Below, in pieces: positions 32,561 to 42,569 of a DNA stretch of 64,000 nucleotides. Every line of letters begins with the position of its first letter. Within the stretch, counting starts at the first letter, position 1. The DNA comes from Rhizobiaceae bacterium. Its GTDB lineage: Bacteria > Pseudomonadota > Alphaproteobacteria > Rhizobiales > Rhizobiaceae. The translations under genes were made by a program, and so were the position numbers. The notes under the pieces are model-generated. The model did not search any database, was not told the origin of the DNA, and saw nothing but the letters and a program-made list of their open reading frames with translations. The stretch spans positions 1,655,623 to 1,719,622 of the forward strand of contig JAEPNK010000001.1 in NCBI GenBank assembly GCA_017643495.1, given 5' to 3'.

Positions 32561-33849
32561 CAGAAGTAGGTATCGGACTGACAGCACTCCTCGTGCTTGC
32601 ATTCCTGCGTGTTCCAATTGCTTTTGCCATGGCAATTGTCGGATTTCTTGGCATGGCATGGGTCGGTAATCCTGTTGCTGCCATGTACAATGTCGGCCAG
32701 ACGGCTTTTGATGCGGCGATCAATTATGAATTGTCGGTTGTGCCTTTGTTTATCCTGATGGGTAACCTCGTGGCGCGGGCTGGTCTTGCCCATGAATTGT
32801 ACAATGCTTCTTATGCATTTTTGGGCCATCGCCGTGGCGGTTTGGCGATGGCGACCGTGGTCGCCTGTGGTGGTTTTTCCGCGATATGCGGTTCTTCGCT
32901 TGCAACGGCTGCAACCATGTCAAAAGTAGCCATGCCCTCCATGCGGCGTTTCGGTTACTCGGACAGGCTGGCGGCCGGTTCGATTGCTGCAGGCGGTACG
33001 CTGGGAATTCTCATTCCGCCATCTGTATTGCTGGTGATATACGGAATTCTGACCCAGCAGAGCATAGGCAAGCTGTTTGCAGCAGGTATCATTCCGGGAA
33101 TAATCGGTGTCTTGCTGTATCTGGCTGCTGTGCGCTGGACGGTCTGGCGGGATCCGGAATCCGGACCCAAGGGAGACCGCATGACCTGGAAAGAGCGCTT
33201 TGTTACCCTGCGCTCGGTTTGGGGGGTTCTGCTTCTTTTTGTACTCGTTATGGGCGGCATATACATGGGCGTTTTCAGCCCGACAGAGGCAGCCGGTATT
33301 GGCGCGATGGGAGCTTTCGTCTTTGCCATTGTGCGCCGCTCACTGGACCGCAAGGCGCTTTTTGACATTTTCCTTGAGAGCGCTTCGACCACCGCCATGC
33401 TGTTTACGGTCCTGATTGGTGCGCTTCTTTTTGCAAATTTCGTGAACCTAACAACATTCCCTCAGGCACTTGTGGAGATTGCTCGCCAGTTTGAAGACAC
33501 ACCATGGTTGGTTATTCTCGCAATTATCCTGATCTATCTGGCCATGGGTTGCGTGTTCGAGAGCATGTCCATGATTTTGCTGACGGTGCCAATTTTTTAT
33601 CCGCTGGTTGCGCAGCTTGGATATGACCCGATCTGGTTTGGTATTCTCGTTGTTATTGTTACCGAAATCAGCCTTATCACTCCGCCTGTTGGGTTAAACG
33701 TGTTTGTATTGCGAGGTGTTTTGCCGGATGTGCCAACGGGAACAATTTTCCGCGGAGTGACTCCATTCTGGATTTCCGACCTTGTTCGCCTTGCCCTGAT
33801 TGCCGGTGTTCCCGGGCTTTCGCTCTGGCTTGCCGGAATGGTGGCGTGA
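32557..33849 (+). CDS. TRAP transporter large permease DctM
   Basis: A 430-residue permease with about 12 hydrophobic helices. Signatures are VPLFILMGNLVARAGL, GSSLATAATMSKVAMPSM, AAGGTLGILIPPSVLLVIYG and the C-terminal EISLITPPVGLNVFVLRG. It moves the substrate with sodium. The start at 32557 overlaps the DctQ stop (ATGA); the open frame upstream is inside dctQ. Confidence 0.9.
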   Translation: MTEVGIGLTALLVLAFLRVPIAFAMAIVGFLGMAWVGNPVAAMYNVGQTAFDAAINYELSVVPLFILMGNLVARAGLAHELYNASYAFLGHRRGGLAMATVVACGGFSAICGSSLATAATMSKVAMPSMRRFGYSDRLAAGSIAAGGTLGILIPPSVLLVIYGILTQQSIGKLFAAGIIPGIIGVLLYLAAVRWTVWRDPESGPKGDRMTWKERFVTLRSVWGVLLLFVLVMGGIYMGVFSPTEAAGIGAMGAFVFAIVRRSLDRKALFDIFLESASTTAMLFTVLIGALLFANFVNLTTFPQALVEIARQFEDTPWLVILAIILIYLAMGCVFESMSMILLTVPIFYPLVAQLGYDPIWFGILVVIVTEISLITPPVGLNVFVLRGVLPDVPTGTIFRGVTPFWISDLVRLALIAGVPGLSLWLAGMVA

Positions 33850-33919
33850 TTTTCCGAAACAGTTTCACGGACGCCTGGAATTTGCCAGTCAGTTCAATTG
33901 ATTAGTCAGGAGTTTTGCA

Positions 33920-35635
33920 ATGACAGCCAGAAAGCTCAGATCCCGGGTTACCACGGATGGTCTTGACCGGTCTCCTCACAGGGCCTTCATGCGTGGGCAG
34001 GGTCTTGATGACGAAGCAATCAGCAAGCCCATGATCGGAATTGTCACAACCCATGGTGATACTTCGCCCTGTAACGGCAATCTGGCTGAGCAGGCACTTC
34101 ATGCAAGAGACGGCATAATCGAAGCGGGTGGAACTCCCAGACAGTTTACCACGATTTCTGTTTCTGACGGTTTGAGCATGAACCATCAGGGCATGAAATG
34201 TTCCCTTGTTTCGCGGGAGGTGATTGCCGACTCGGTGGAACTGGTTATGCGGGGGCATGCTTATGATGGCCTTGTTGGATACGGCGCATGCGACAAAAAT
34301 CTCCCGGCCATTATCATGGCCATGGTTCGTCTCAACGCGCCATCTGTATTCCTGTTTGGCGGCTCTACATTACCCGGTCTGTTGAATGGCAAGACAGTAT
34401 CCAACATTGATGCCTATGAAGGGGCCGGTGCAGTCGAGGCAGGGCTCATGGACCATGATGACCTCACTCGGATAGAGAAGGTTGGCACGACAACATTCGG
34501 GGCATGTCCGGGCCAGTTCACCGCAAATACGATGGGCATGGTAGCAGAGGTTCTTGGCATTTCGCCCTTGGGAACTTCCCAGGTCCCGGCGGTGTTTGTC
34601 GAACGAGCAGCCATCGGGCGCAATGCGGGGCGCATCGTAATGGACATTCTGCAGAATGGAGGGCCACTACCACGCGACCTGGTGACCCGGAAAAGTCTGG
34701 AAAATGCCTGCGCTATTGTTGCCGCCACTGGTGGTTCCACAAATGGTGGAATGCATATTTGCGCCATAGCGCATGAGGCCGGAATTCCCTTTACCATGGA
34801 TGACGTCGGAGCCGTGTTCGAACGGACGCCGCTTATCGGCAATCTCAAGCCGGGCGGGGCATATTATGCGAAAGATGTGAATGTACTGGGTGGTGTTCCG
34901 GTGCTCGTCAAAACGCTCATTGAATCCGGTCACATCCACGGCGATTGCCTCACTTTGTCCGGTGAAAGCCTCGAAACAGCGGTAGCAAATGCCCCGGATC
35001 CCGATGGTGAGATTATCCGCAAACCGGAAAGCCCGATCGATGCATCAGGTGGTGTTGTGGTAATCAAGGGAAACCTTGCGCCCGAAGGAGGCTTCATCAA
35101 GGTTGCCGGTCTCACGACCCGTGTTCATGAAGGGCCTGCCAGGGTTTTTGAGAGCGAAGAAGAGGCAATGTCTCAGATTCGTTCCCGCAATTACAAGGAA
35201 GGCGAGGTTCTGATCATTCGCAACGAAGGACCGAAGGGTGGGCCAGGCATGCGCGAAATGCTGGGCCCGACTGCCTTGATCTATGGTCATGGAATGGGAC
35301 AGAAAGTTGCACTGGTTACCGATGGACGGTTCTCGGGTGCAACACGCGGAATGTGTATCGGTTATCTTTCTCCGGAAGCTGCCGCTGGTGGCCCGATCGG
35401 CCTGGTTGAAAACGGTGACACAATACGAATTGATACTGGCCAGGCGCGCAGTATTGATTTGTTGATCGACGAGAAAACACTGGAACAACGCAGGATCGCC
35501 CGCGCATCCGTTGAACCACCGAGACTTGCTGGCGCGCTGGAAAAATATCGCGATCAGGTTGGCAGCGCATTTTACGGTGCAGTGACCCATTCCGGTGCTG
35601 CAAACTGGCCAGTTGATGAGGTGCCTGATGAGTAA
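33920..35635 (+). CDS. Dihydroxy-acid/sugar-acid dehydratase (IlvD/Edd family)
   Basis: A 571-residue dehydratase with cysteines in the family positions for an Fe-S cluster: [19 protein letters not shown] and [13 protein letters not shown]. The C-terminal [25 protein letters not shown] is also typical. Members dehydrate dihydroxy acids (branched-chain synthesis) or aldonic acids (sugar catabolism). Because it follows a TRAP transporter and precedes an 8-base-overlapping 3-hydroxyisobutyrate dehydrogenase-type gene, a catabolic role on an imported hydroxy acid is more likely than amino acid synthesis. Confidence 0.85.
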   Translation: MTARKLRSRVTTDGLDRSPHRAFMRGQGLDDEAISKPMIGIVTTHGDTSPCNGNLAEQALHARDGIIEAGGTPRQFTTISVSDGLSMNHQGMKCSLVSREVIADSVELVMRGHAYDGLVGYGACDKNLPAIIMAMVRLNAPSVFLFGGSTLPGLLNGKTVSNIDAYEGAGAVEAGLMDHDDLTRIEKVGTTTFGACPGQFTANTMGMVAEVLGISPLGTSQVPAVFVERAAIGRNAGRIVMDILQNGGPLPRDLVTRKSLENACAIVAATGGSTNGGMHICAIAHEAGIPFTMDDVGAVFERTPLIGNLKPGGAYYAKDVNVLGGVPVLVKTLIESGHIHGDCLTLSGESLETAVANAPDPDGEIIRKPESPIDASGGVVVIKGNLAPEGGFIKVAGLTTRVHEGPARVFESEEEAMSQIRSRNYKEGEVLIIRNEGPKGGPGMREMLGPTALIYGHGMGQKVALVTDGRFSGATRGMCIGYLSPEAAAGGPIGLVENGDTIRIDTGQARSIDLLIDEKTLEQRRIARASVEPPRLAGALEKYRDQVGSAFYGAVTHSGAANWPVDEVPDE

Positions 35636-36503
35636 CTCCCGGAAACTGGGGTTTGTTGGAACCGGACTTATGGGATTGCCGATGGCCCTGAACCTGATTG
35701 ATGCAGGTCATGAGGTGTTCGTGTGGAACAGGACTGCTGAAAAGGCGGCTCCTGCGATTGAAAAGGGTGCAAGGGCTTGTGCAAGCCTGGAAGAACTGGC
35801 TGCCTGTTGTGACATCGTTCTGGCCTGCCTGACCAATGCTGATGCAGTCGAAGCCGTTTTGTTTGGCGACAAGGGACTTGCATCTGTTGCGAGACCGCAA
35901 CTGTTCATTGATCTGTCTTCCATGGATCCGGAGCGTGCCCGCGAGATGGCAGGCCGTCTGAAACAGCAAACGGGTGCGGGATGGATTGATGCCCCTGTAT
36001 CCGGAGGTACACCTGCAGCAGAAACCGGGGAACTGGTCATCATGGCAGGAGGAGCCAAGGCCGATCTTGAGCGGGCTCGACCGGTTCTTGAGCCACTGGC
36101 TTCCCGGGTCACCCATATGGGTGGAGTGGGAGCCGGACAAATGACCAAACTGGTGAACCAGATCATCTCGGGTGGCACAATGGCACTTGTTGCCGAAGCA
36201 GTGAATTTTGCCAAGGCAAGAGGAGTGGATGCAAGCCGGTTAACCGAAGCGCTGGCTGGCGGCTTTGCAGATTCAAAACCCTTTCAGTTGCTCGCACCGC
36301 GAATGGCAGCCGAAAACTTTGAAAACCCGCTGGGTACAGTGGCAATGATGCTCAAGGATCTTGACGCGATAACCAATGTTGCGGACGGGCAAGTGCCATT
36401 GCCCATGACCAGTATGGCCCGGTCAATACTTCAACGGGCCGCTGCTTCTGGCGATGCTGAAAGCGATATTTCAACCATTGTTCATCACCTTGGAGAAAAG
36501 TGA
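35628..36503 (+). CDS. 3-hydroxyisobutyrate dehydrogenase-family oxidoreductase
   Basis: A 291-residue NAD(P) beta-hydroxyacid dehydrogenase: [20 protein letters not shown] as Rossmann motif, [22 protein letters not shown] as the substrate loop, and lysine in [16 protein letters not shown] as catalytic residue. The family includes 3-hydroxyisobutyrate, tartronate semialdehyde and glyoxylate/succinic semialdehyde reductases. The start at 35628 overlaps the dehydratase stop by 8 bases. Its substrate is probably made or consumed by the dehydratase and decarboxylase-like neighbours. Confidence 0.87.
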   Translation: MSNSRKLGFVGTGLMGLPMALNLIDAGHEVFVWNRTAEKAAPAIEKGARACASLEELAACCDIVLACLTNADAVEAVLFGDKGLASVARPQLFIDLSSMDPERAREMAGRLKQQTGAGWIDAPVSGGTPAAETGELVIMAGGAKADLERARPVLEPLASRVTHMGGVGAGQMTKLVNQIISGGTMALVAEAVNFAKARGVDASRLTEALAGGFADSKPFQLLAPRMAAENFENPLGTVAMMLKDLDAITNVADGQVPLPMTSMARSILQRAAASGDAESDISTIVHHLGEK

Positions 36504-36505
36504 TC

Positions 36506-37228
36506 ATGCCGACAGTCGGAATGATAGTCCCGCCAGCTGAAGGCAATGTGCCGCCAGAGCCTCCGGTGCTGTACCCGGAGATTGCTTTCCTGGCAGAAGG
36601 GCTTGCACTGCCCGAACTTACCCTGGATGGCTATGAAAGCGTAATTGCACACACAGCGAACCTGGCAAGCAGGCTGAAGGAGCGTGGTGCAGAAGCCATT
36701 TCCCTGATGGGTACCTCTTTGAGTTTTTACCGGGGCCATGAGGGAAACCGGCAAGTCTTGAAGGCAATGCGAGAGGCCACCGGTTTGCCGGTAACTACCA
36801 TGACCGACTCTGTTCTGTCTGCCTTGGATTCATTCGACGCAAAAAGGATTTCCGTGGCAACTGCCTATACCGAACCCGTAAACCGGACGTTGCAGGTCTA
36901 TCTGGAAGCTGCGGGATATGAGGTGGTGTCCATGGTATCGCTTGGGTTGAAAGGTGTGTCTGATATTCTTTCTGTCGGGGATCAAGAACTGATGGACTTG
37001 GGCTTGAAGGCCCATAACGAAGGTCCTGAGTCTGATGCATTATTCATGTCCTGTGGCGGGTTACGCACTCTCCCCGTTGTGGCTCCGCTGGAAGCTGCAG
37101 TGAACAAGCCCGTGATAACTTCTGCGACGGCAGGAGCATGGGGCGCTGTTCGTCTGGTTGGTCACCCCGGTACAAGTGCAGGATGGGGATCCTTGTTCGA
37201 TACTGACGCACCTCTGCTTGCTTCCTGA
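36506..37228 (+). CDS. Arylmalonate decarboxylase homologue
   Basis: A 240-residue Asp/Glu racemase-superfamily protein that aligns without gaps in the key regions to Bordetella bronchiseptica arylmalonate decarboxylase, as I remember that sequence. The equivalents of Y48, G74-T75-S76, Y126 and C188 are Y43, G69-T70-S71, Y121 and C183, in DGYESVI, LMGTSLSFYRG, ATAYTEP and MSCGGLRTL. Having glycine at the first racemase cysteine and cysteine only at the second is the decarboxylase hallmark. It would decarboxylate a malonate-type acid. The natural substrate of this family is unknown. It follows the hydroxyacid dehydrogenase directly; a GTG two codons upstream is an alternative start. Confidence 0.82.
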   Translation: MPTVGMIVPPAEGNVPPEPPVLYPEIAFLAEGLALPELTLDGYESVIAHTANLASRLKERGAEAISLMGTSLSFYRGHEGNRQVLKAMREATGLPVTTMTDSVLSALDSFDAKRISVATAYTEPVNRTLQVYLEAAGYEVVSMVSLGLKGVSDILSVGDQELMDLGLKAHNEGPESDALFMSCGGLRTLPVVAPLEAAVNKPVITSATAGAWGAVRLVGHPGTSAGWGSLFDTDAPLLAS

Positions 37229-37519
37229 ATTTCTGTAAATCCAAGGTTTTGTTGAAAGAGCGTATTCCCGGAGCGTGAAACTGGTTTTCAGCTCTGGCGT
37301 CTGGATCCGCATGACTGGATACGTGGAGGCGTGACCAGAAACCTTTCTTGATTGAATATATGAAATATCATCATTTTTTATTTGAAATTTTATCACGTCT
37401 GGTTATTCTGGATGAATGCAGGTGCTGTTATGTCGGTAATCCCCAAGAGGTGGGGTAGCTGTTCAGGCAGGAACGACAATGGCGGCCATATAAAATATGC
37501 AGGCAGGAGGGCTCGCTTG
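37229..37519 (+). other. 291-base intergenic region before the opine dehydrogenase-type gene
   Basis: No convincing coding frame. It is AT-rich near 37350-37400. An imperfect palindrome ATATGA-AATA-TCATCA at 37358-37373 resembles the MarR-type sites at 43881 and 43909. An AGGAGG site precedes the next start. It probably carries the promoter of the 37520-43343 unit. Confidence 0.4.
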
Positions 37520-38596
37520 ATGAAAATCGCTGTTCTGGGTGGTGGAAACGGATCATTTGCTGCAGTAGTTGATGCCGTGGAACTTGGCCATGAGGTTCGC
37601 TGGTGGCGGCGTGACCTGGCAAGTTTTGGAAAGGTTGCTGAAACTCGCAAGATCAGCGTGATTGATTTTGAGGGTACACGTGATGTCTCAGTTGACCCGT
37701 ATGACGACATTGCAAGCGCCATCAAGGACGTTGAACTCATACTGGCTCCAACGCCTGCTACTGCCCAACCGGATTTGGCTGAAACCCTTGCTCCGCATGT
37801 CACTGATGGGCAGGTAATTTACCTGCCGCCCGGTACGTTTGGCAGTTTCATCATGATGCGGCGTATGCGTGAGTTAGGCAACAAGTCTGATTTCATGATT
37901 GCCGAAACCGGAACGCTTCCATGGCTTTGCAGGAAAAAGGGTGAGGATAGCGTTCGCATTTCCACCAGGGCATCAAGGCTGCCGACAGGCGTCTTGCCGG
38001 CAAAGCACACGGACAAGGCGCTGAAGATAATTTCTGCCGCATTCCCCGATGCTATCGAGCCCTGTGAAGACGCTCTTTCAGGCGCATTGATGAATGCGGG
38101 TCCCATCATCCATCCCCCGCTTATTCTTATGAATGCGGGTCCAATTGAGCATTTTGACAGTTGGGATATTCACAATGAGGGAACCCAACCATCAATTCGC
38201 ATGGTGCATGGTGCACTGGATGCGGAGCGTATGGCTATTCGAGAGGCGCTTGGCTACGGCGAGCCTCATTTCCCGCTGGATGATCATTACAACACTTCAA
38301 ACTGGATGTATGGAAACCTGGCTCATGACAAGCTGGTCGACAGTGGTGATTGGCATGAGAAACTCGACCTCTCAAAGCATCGCTACATGAGTGAGGATAC
38401 TGCGCTTGGTCTTGCTTTTCTGGTTTCACTGGGTGAATGGCTGGATATTCCGGTTCCTGTTGCACGCGGTTTGCTTGCCCTTGCCTCTGTCACAAGTCAG
38501 AGAGACCTGAGGGCGGAGGGCAGGACAATGGAAACTCTGGAGTTGGCGGACTGGAGCAGGGAAAAGCTTCAGAGCGCATTGCGGGAGGGTATCTGA
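37520..38596 (+). CDS. Opine (octopine/nopaline) dehydrogenase-family protein
   Basis: A 358-residue NAD(P)-dependent dehydrogenase with N-terminal MKIAVLGGGNGSFAAVVDAVELGH and the C-terminal opine dehydrogenase fold, including NAGPIIHPPLILMNAG and the histidine and aspartate in DDHYNTSNWMYG. Opine dehydrogenases couple amino acids with 2-oxo acids reductively or the reverse. An upstream in-frame extension of 46 codons is rejected, since AGGAGG sits before 37520. It overlaps the next gene by 3 bases. Oxidation of an imported secondary amine or hydroxy acid is possible; substrate unknown. Confidence 0.8.
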   Translation: MKIAVLGGGNGSFAAVVDAVELGHEVRWWRRDLASFGKVAETRKISVIDFEGTRDVSVDPYDDIASAIKDVELILAPTPATAQPDLAETLAPHVTDGQVIYLPPGTFGSFIMMRRMRELGNKSDFMIAETGTLPWLCRKKGEDSVRISTRASRLPTGVLPAKHTDKALKIISAAFPDAIEPCEDALSGALMNAGPIIHPPLILMNAGPIEHFDSWDIHNEGTQPSIRMVHGALDAERMAIREALGYGEPHFPLDDHYNTSNWMYGNLAHDKLVDSGDWHEKLDLSKHRYMSEDTALGLAFLVSLGEWLDIPVPVARGLLALASVTSQRDLRAEGRTMETLELADWSREKLQSALREGI

Positions 38597-39576
38597 TGGC
38601 TTTGGCCCGAATGGCATGCCTGGGTGCTGGCCGGATGGGTCGGGGTATTGCGCATTCTGCCATCTGGTCGGGTCATGAAATTGTTTTGGTGGACGTAAAG
38701 CAGCGTACACCGGAAGAGTTCAGCATAGCGAAAGAGGCGGCCCTTGATGAAATAAGTGGCAGCATCGCAATGATGATGGAACTGGGCAGGTACGATCAGG
38801 CTACCGGATCAGCTTTGATTGACAGGGTTAAGGTAGTTCCGCGTACGGAAGCCGTCTCTGCGCTGACGGATGCCGAACTTGTATTCGAAGCCGTCCCTGA
38901 GCGGCTGGATGCCAAGAAAGATGCTTTCGCGTTGTTTGATGAATGCACTTCAGACACGGCAATACTGGCATCCACAACATCGACGATGCTTTCCACGGAA
39001 CTGTCTGAATTTACAAAGGCACCTGAACGTTTTCTCAATGCGCATTGGCTAAATCCTGCATTTCTGGTTCCGCTGGTTGAAGTTTCGCCAAGCGACAAGA
39101 CAAGTGACGAGACACTTGAGAAAACCAAAGCCATGCTGGAGGCGATCGGCAAATTGCCTGTCGTTTGCAAGGCTTCCCCCGGCTATATGGTTCCGCGTAT
39201 CCAGGCGCTTGCAATGAATGAGGCTGCCCGCCTTGTTGAAGAGGGCGTCGCCAGTGCAGAAGACGTGGACAAGGCGGTGAAATACGGGTTTGGCCTGCGT
39301 TTTGCTGTGCTCGGTTTGCTTGAATTTATTGACTGGGGTGGCGGCGACATCCTTTATTACGCAAGCGATTACATGAGCAAAGCCTTCAAAGAAGATCGCT
39401 TTGCTGCACCTAATATCGTTCAGGAAAACATGAAGTCCAACCGGATTGGCTTGAAATCGGGTTCCGGATTTTTTGACTATGATAATGTTGATCTGGACGC
39501 ATATCGCAAGAAACGACTGGAGGCGTTTCTCAAGATGGTGGATGATGCGGGATTCGCGCAACCGCCAAAACTTTGA
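38596..39576 (+). CDS. 3-hydroxyacyl-CoA dehydrogenase-family protein
   Basis: A 326-residue protein with a Rossmann motif CLGAGRMGRGIAHSAIWSG and the catalytic segment FLNAHWLNPAFLVPLVEVSPS, whose histidine matches the 3-hydroxybutyryl-CoA/L-gulonate/carnitine dehydrogenase family; the C-terminal domain follows from about residue 190. The ATG at 38596 overlaps the preceding stop (TGATG). It would oxidise a 3-hydroxy acid or its CoA ester with NAD. Context with an opine dehydrogenase and TRAP genes suggests a free-acid substrate, but this is open. Confidence 0.82.
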   Translation: MALARMACLGAGRMGRGIAHSAIWSGHEIVLVDVKQRTPEEFSIAKEAALDEISGSIAMMMELGRYDQATGSALIDRVKVVPRTEAVSALTDAELVFEAVPERLDAKKDAFALFDECTSDTAILASTTSTMLSTELSEFTKAPERFLNAHWLNPAFLVPLVEVSPSDKTSDETLEKTKAMLEAIGKLPVVCKASPGYMVPRIQALAMNEAARLVEEGVASAEDVDKAVKYGFGLRFAVLGLLEFIDWGGGDILYYASDYMSKAFKEDRFAAPNIVQENMKSNRIGLKSGSGFFDYDNVDLDAYRKKRLEAFLKMVDDAGFAQPPKL

Positions 39577-39614
39577 AAAGGGAATTCGGACTGTACCGAA
39601 TACAGGAGGTAAAT

Positions 39615-40625
39615 ATGAAAATTGAATTGTCGAACATTACCCGGCGTGTTTTTGCAGGAGCACTTGCAGCAGCTGGCATTAGTGGTCTGGCTACGGTCAG
39701 TGCCATGGCGGAAGATACAATCCGCGCGGTTTCGGGCTTTCCGAAGCCGCTGGCTTTTACCCAAAGCTATCTCGGTTTCATTGAGGAAGTGAACAAGCGT
39801 GGTAAGGGGGTCGTGCAGATCAACTTCGCTGGTGGTCCGGAGATCATGCCGATGAAACAGCAGATGGATGCAGTTCGAAGAGGTGTTCTCGACATGCATT
39901 ACGGACCGGCATCCGTACACCTGGGAACCATGTCGGAAGCCGATGCCTGGGTCGGGTCGAACGTGACTGCTGCCGAGGGCCGCGAGAATGGCGGTTTCAA
40001 GCTGATGGAAGAGGCGTTTTCCGAGAAGCTGGGCGTTAAACTGCTCGCCCATATCGACAGCGGCATCAAGTTTCACGTTTATACCACTTCAGAGCCCCAA
40101 CGTACTGAAGAAGGTGGTGTTGACCTGAGCGGCATGCGGTTGCGTTCTCAACCCATCTATCAGTCCTTCTTTGAATCCATGGGTGCCGTGCCGGTTTCCA
40201 TTGGTGTGCCTGACGTCTATACGGGCCTCGAACGGAATACCTTTGACGGTGCTGGGTGGCCGATCGTGGCGATTCAGGATCTCTCCTGGGACAAATTCCT
40301 GAAATATCGTGTAGATCCCGGTTTCTTCTCGACAGATCTTGCCGTTGTGATTTCTCCCAAGAAATGGGATGCCCTCAGCGAAGAATCCCGCAAACTTCTG
40401 ACTGAAGTTGCGATTGAATACGAGAAGACCTCATACGACAATTTCCAGCAACTGATCTCCAAGATTGATGGCGAGGTGCAGGCTGACGGCATGACAATCG
40501 TCAAGCTGGAAGGCGATGCTGCGGACAAGTACCTTTCCAATGCGCACGAAAGTGCCTGGAGCCGAATGGAAAAGGCAGGGACTCCACGCTACGAAGCCTT
40601 GCGTGCTGCATACTACAAGGAATAA
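39615..40625 (+). CDS. TRAP transporter solute-binding protein DctP
   Basis: A 336-residue binding protein. The N terminus ITRRVFAGALAAAGISGLATVSAMA is a signal peptide with a twin-arginine-like RR. The family core includes MKQQMDAVRRGVLDMHYGP and SGMRLRSQPIYQSFFESMGAVPVSI. It starts after AGGAGG. Second TRAP set in the window, with DctQ and DctM next. It probably imports the substrate of the opine dehydrogenase and 3-hydroxyacyl-CoA dehydrogenase-type enzymes upstream. Confidence 0.85.
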   Translation: MKIELSNITRRVFAGALAAAGISGLATVSAMAEDTIRAVSGFPKPLAFTQSYLGFIEEVNKRGKGVVQINFAGGPEIMPMKQQMDAVRRGVLDMHYGPASVHLGTMSEADAWVGSNVTAAEGRENGGFKLMEEAFSEKLGVKLLAHIDSGIKFHVYTTSEPQRTEEGGVDLSGMRLRSQPIYQSFFESMGAVPVSIGVPDVYTGLERNTFDGAGWPIVAIQDLSWDKFLKYRVDPGFFSTDLAVVISPKKWDALSEESRKLLTEVAIEYEKTSYDNFQQLISKIDGEVQADGMTIVKLEGDAADKYLSNAHESAWSRMEKAGTPRYEALRAAYYKE

Positions 40626-40682
40626 TTGAAAAGTTCGGGAAAGGCGAATACCGCCTTTCCCGCCGATTACCGGGGGCAAAGC

Positions 40683-41174
40683 ATGTCCAGAATCTACGAC
40701 AGATTGATCAATGGCCTGGCGGGCAGCGCTGCGGTGGCTCTTGGCCTGATGGTGTTTGGCATCGTGGTTGATGTTGTTTTGCGTAATACCGGATACCGTC
40801 CGATACAGGCAACGAGCGCGCTTATCGAATATGGCATGTTGTACGCAACAATGGCTGGTGCTCCCTGGCTGGTTCGCGAGCACGGGCATGTAGCCATTCA
40901 TTCATTTGTATCGGCAATGCCGGACAGGTTGTCCGTAGTTGTCAAAGTGCTGGTTTTGGCACTTTCAAGCCTCGTGGTTGCACTGTTGGCTTGGCGGTCA
41001 GTTGTGGTGGCGTTGGAAAATGTTGCCAGCAACTCGGCCGATATCAGGTCAATTTACATTCCGGGTTGGGTCTTGTTCGCCATGTTGGCAATGGGATTGG
41101 GCCTGATGGCGATAGAATTTATACGCCTTGTTTGGCGTCGCGAATTTGATGCAGGCAGCAATGCGAAGCACTGA
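40683..41174 (+). CDS. TRAP transporter small membrane subunit DctQ
   Basis: A 163-residue membrane protein with four predicted helices. The DctQ feature APWLVREHGHVAIHSFV, where a basic/histidine segment follows the second helix, is clear. The start at 40683 (MSRIYDRL) is chosen because the 19 upstream codons have no homology and a purine-rich stretch precedes it. It bridges the binding protein and the DctM permease 42 bases later. Confidence 0.82.
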   Translation: MSRIYDRLINGLAGSAAVALGLMVFGIVVDVVLRNTGYRPIQATSALIEYGMLYATMAGAPWLVREHGHVAIHSFVSAMPDRLSVVVKVLVLALSSLVVALLAWRSVVVALENVASNSADIRSIYIPGWVLFAMLAMGLGLMAIEFIRLVWRREFDAGSNAKH

Positions 41175-41216
41175 TTTTCCTAATTATCGATCACATCTTC
41201 TTGCAGGAGACCGTTT

Positions 41217-42536
41217 ATGCTGACCTGGTATGCTTCCGGCGCCATCCTGATTGGCGGGGTGCTTGTGCTTATGGCGCTGGGAACTCCGGTGGCTGTGGCA
41301 TTTCTGGCAGTAAATGTGTTCGGGGCATATTACTTCATGGGCGGCATGGCCGGAATAGACCAGTTGGTCTCGAACATGTCAGTTTCTGTTACAAATTTCT
41401 CCCTGGTACCGGTTCCCCTTTTTCTGATCATGGGAGAGTTGCTTTTCCAGACCGGTCTGGCTATCCGGGTTTTTGATGCACTCGACAAGTGCATGGGCGG
41501 AATTCGCGGACGCCTTTCCTATCTGACGGTTGGAGGCGGGACGCTTTTTGCCACCCTTTCGGGCTCCTCAATGGCCAACACGGCAATGTTGGGTACCACT
41601 CTGATGCCGGACATGCTCAAGCGTGGCTACAAACCGCACATGATAATGGGGCCTATCCTTGCTACCGGTGGTCTGGCGATGATCATCCCGCCATCTTCAT
41701 TGGCGGTCCTTCTCGGTTCACTCGCCAGAATTGATGTTGGAGCTCTCCTTATTGCCGGCATGATACCGGGCCTCGTCCTTGCAGCACTGTTCCTGCTTAC
41801 AATCCGTATCCAGATTGCCATCGATCCCGATGCTGCACCGGGCTATCAGTACGAACGCGCTCCGCTGAAAGAAATTGTCTGGGTGCTGGTTCGTGATGTT
41901 CTTCCGATGGGACTTGTCGTTTTCTCAGTGGTCGGCCTGATATTGCTGGGCTGGGCAACTCCTACCGAAGCCGCAGCCTTTGGAGCGCTATCGGTTCTGC
42001 TTCTGGCCATAGTTTACCGGAAGCTGACCTGGGATGCAGTGTTCAAGTCCTTGAAAGGCACATTGTCGGTAACAGTGATGATGATGGCCATCATCATCGG
42101 GTCAACGACCTTCTCGCAATTGCTGGCTTTTTCAGGGGCTTCATCCGGCATGATCGGCTGGGCAACCGGTTTTGAGATCAATGCTTTTGCAATGCTGGCA
42201 ATCATGTTTCTGGTGCTGGTTGTTCTGGGCATGTTCATGGACCAGTTGTCGATTATGATGCTGACCCTGCCAATCTTCATGCCGCTGGTTGCCCATTATG
42301 CATTCGATCCGGTGTGGTTCGGTGTCATCATGTTGCTTGCACTCGAGCTCAGCCTCGCCACACCACCATTCGGTCTGTTGCTCTATGTGATGGTGGGGGT
42401 CAGTCCGAAGGGCACAACGATTGGTCAGGTAGCAAGGGCAGCATTGCCGTATATTCTTTGTACCTTGCTGCTTGTTATTCTCCTGACCATTTTCCCGCAG
42501 ATTGCCCTGTGGTTGCCCGGGCTTGCCAGGGCGTGA
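41217..42536 (+). CDS. TRAP transporter large permease DctM
   Basis: A 439-residue permease with about 12 membrane helices and the signatures LVPVPLFLIMGELLFQTGL, GTLFATLSGSSMANTAMLG, TGGLAMIIPPSSLAVLLG and ELSLATPPFGLLLYVMVG. It completes the second TRAP set. An AGGAGA site lies seven bases before the ATG. Confidence 0.9.
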   Translation: MLTWYASGAILIGGVLVLMALGTPVAVAFLAVNVFGAYYFMGGMAGIDQLVSNMSVSVTNFSLVPVPLFLIMGELLFQTGLAIRVFDALDKCMGGIRGRLSYLTVGGGTLFATLSGSSMANTAMLGTTLMPDMLKRGYKPHMIMGPILATGGLAMIIPPSSLAVLLGSLARIDVGALLIAGMIPGLVLAALFLLTIRIQIAIDPDAAPGYQYERAPLKEIVWVLVRDVLPMGLVVFSVVGLILLGWATPTEAAAFGALSVLLLAIVYRKLTWDAVFKSLKGTLSVTVMMMAIIIGSTTFSQLLAFSGASSGMIGWATGFEINAFAMLAIMFLVLVVLGMFMDQLSIMMLTLPIFMPLVAHYAFDPVWFGVIMLLALELSLATPPFGLLLYVMVGVSPKGTTIGQVARAALPYILCTLLLVILLTIFPQIALWLPGLARA

Positions 42537-42569
42537 TCATCCTGAATTTACAAACCAGGGAGATAAGCC

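Noticed and set aside
35316-36140. 274-codon minus-strand open frame over the dehydratase and dehydrogenase genes
   Set aside because: Antisense shadow with Cys/Gln/Arg-rich, non-protein-like composition.
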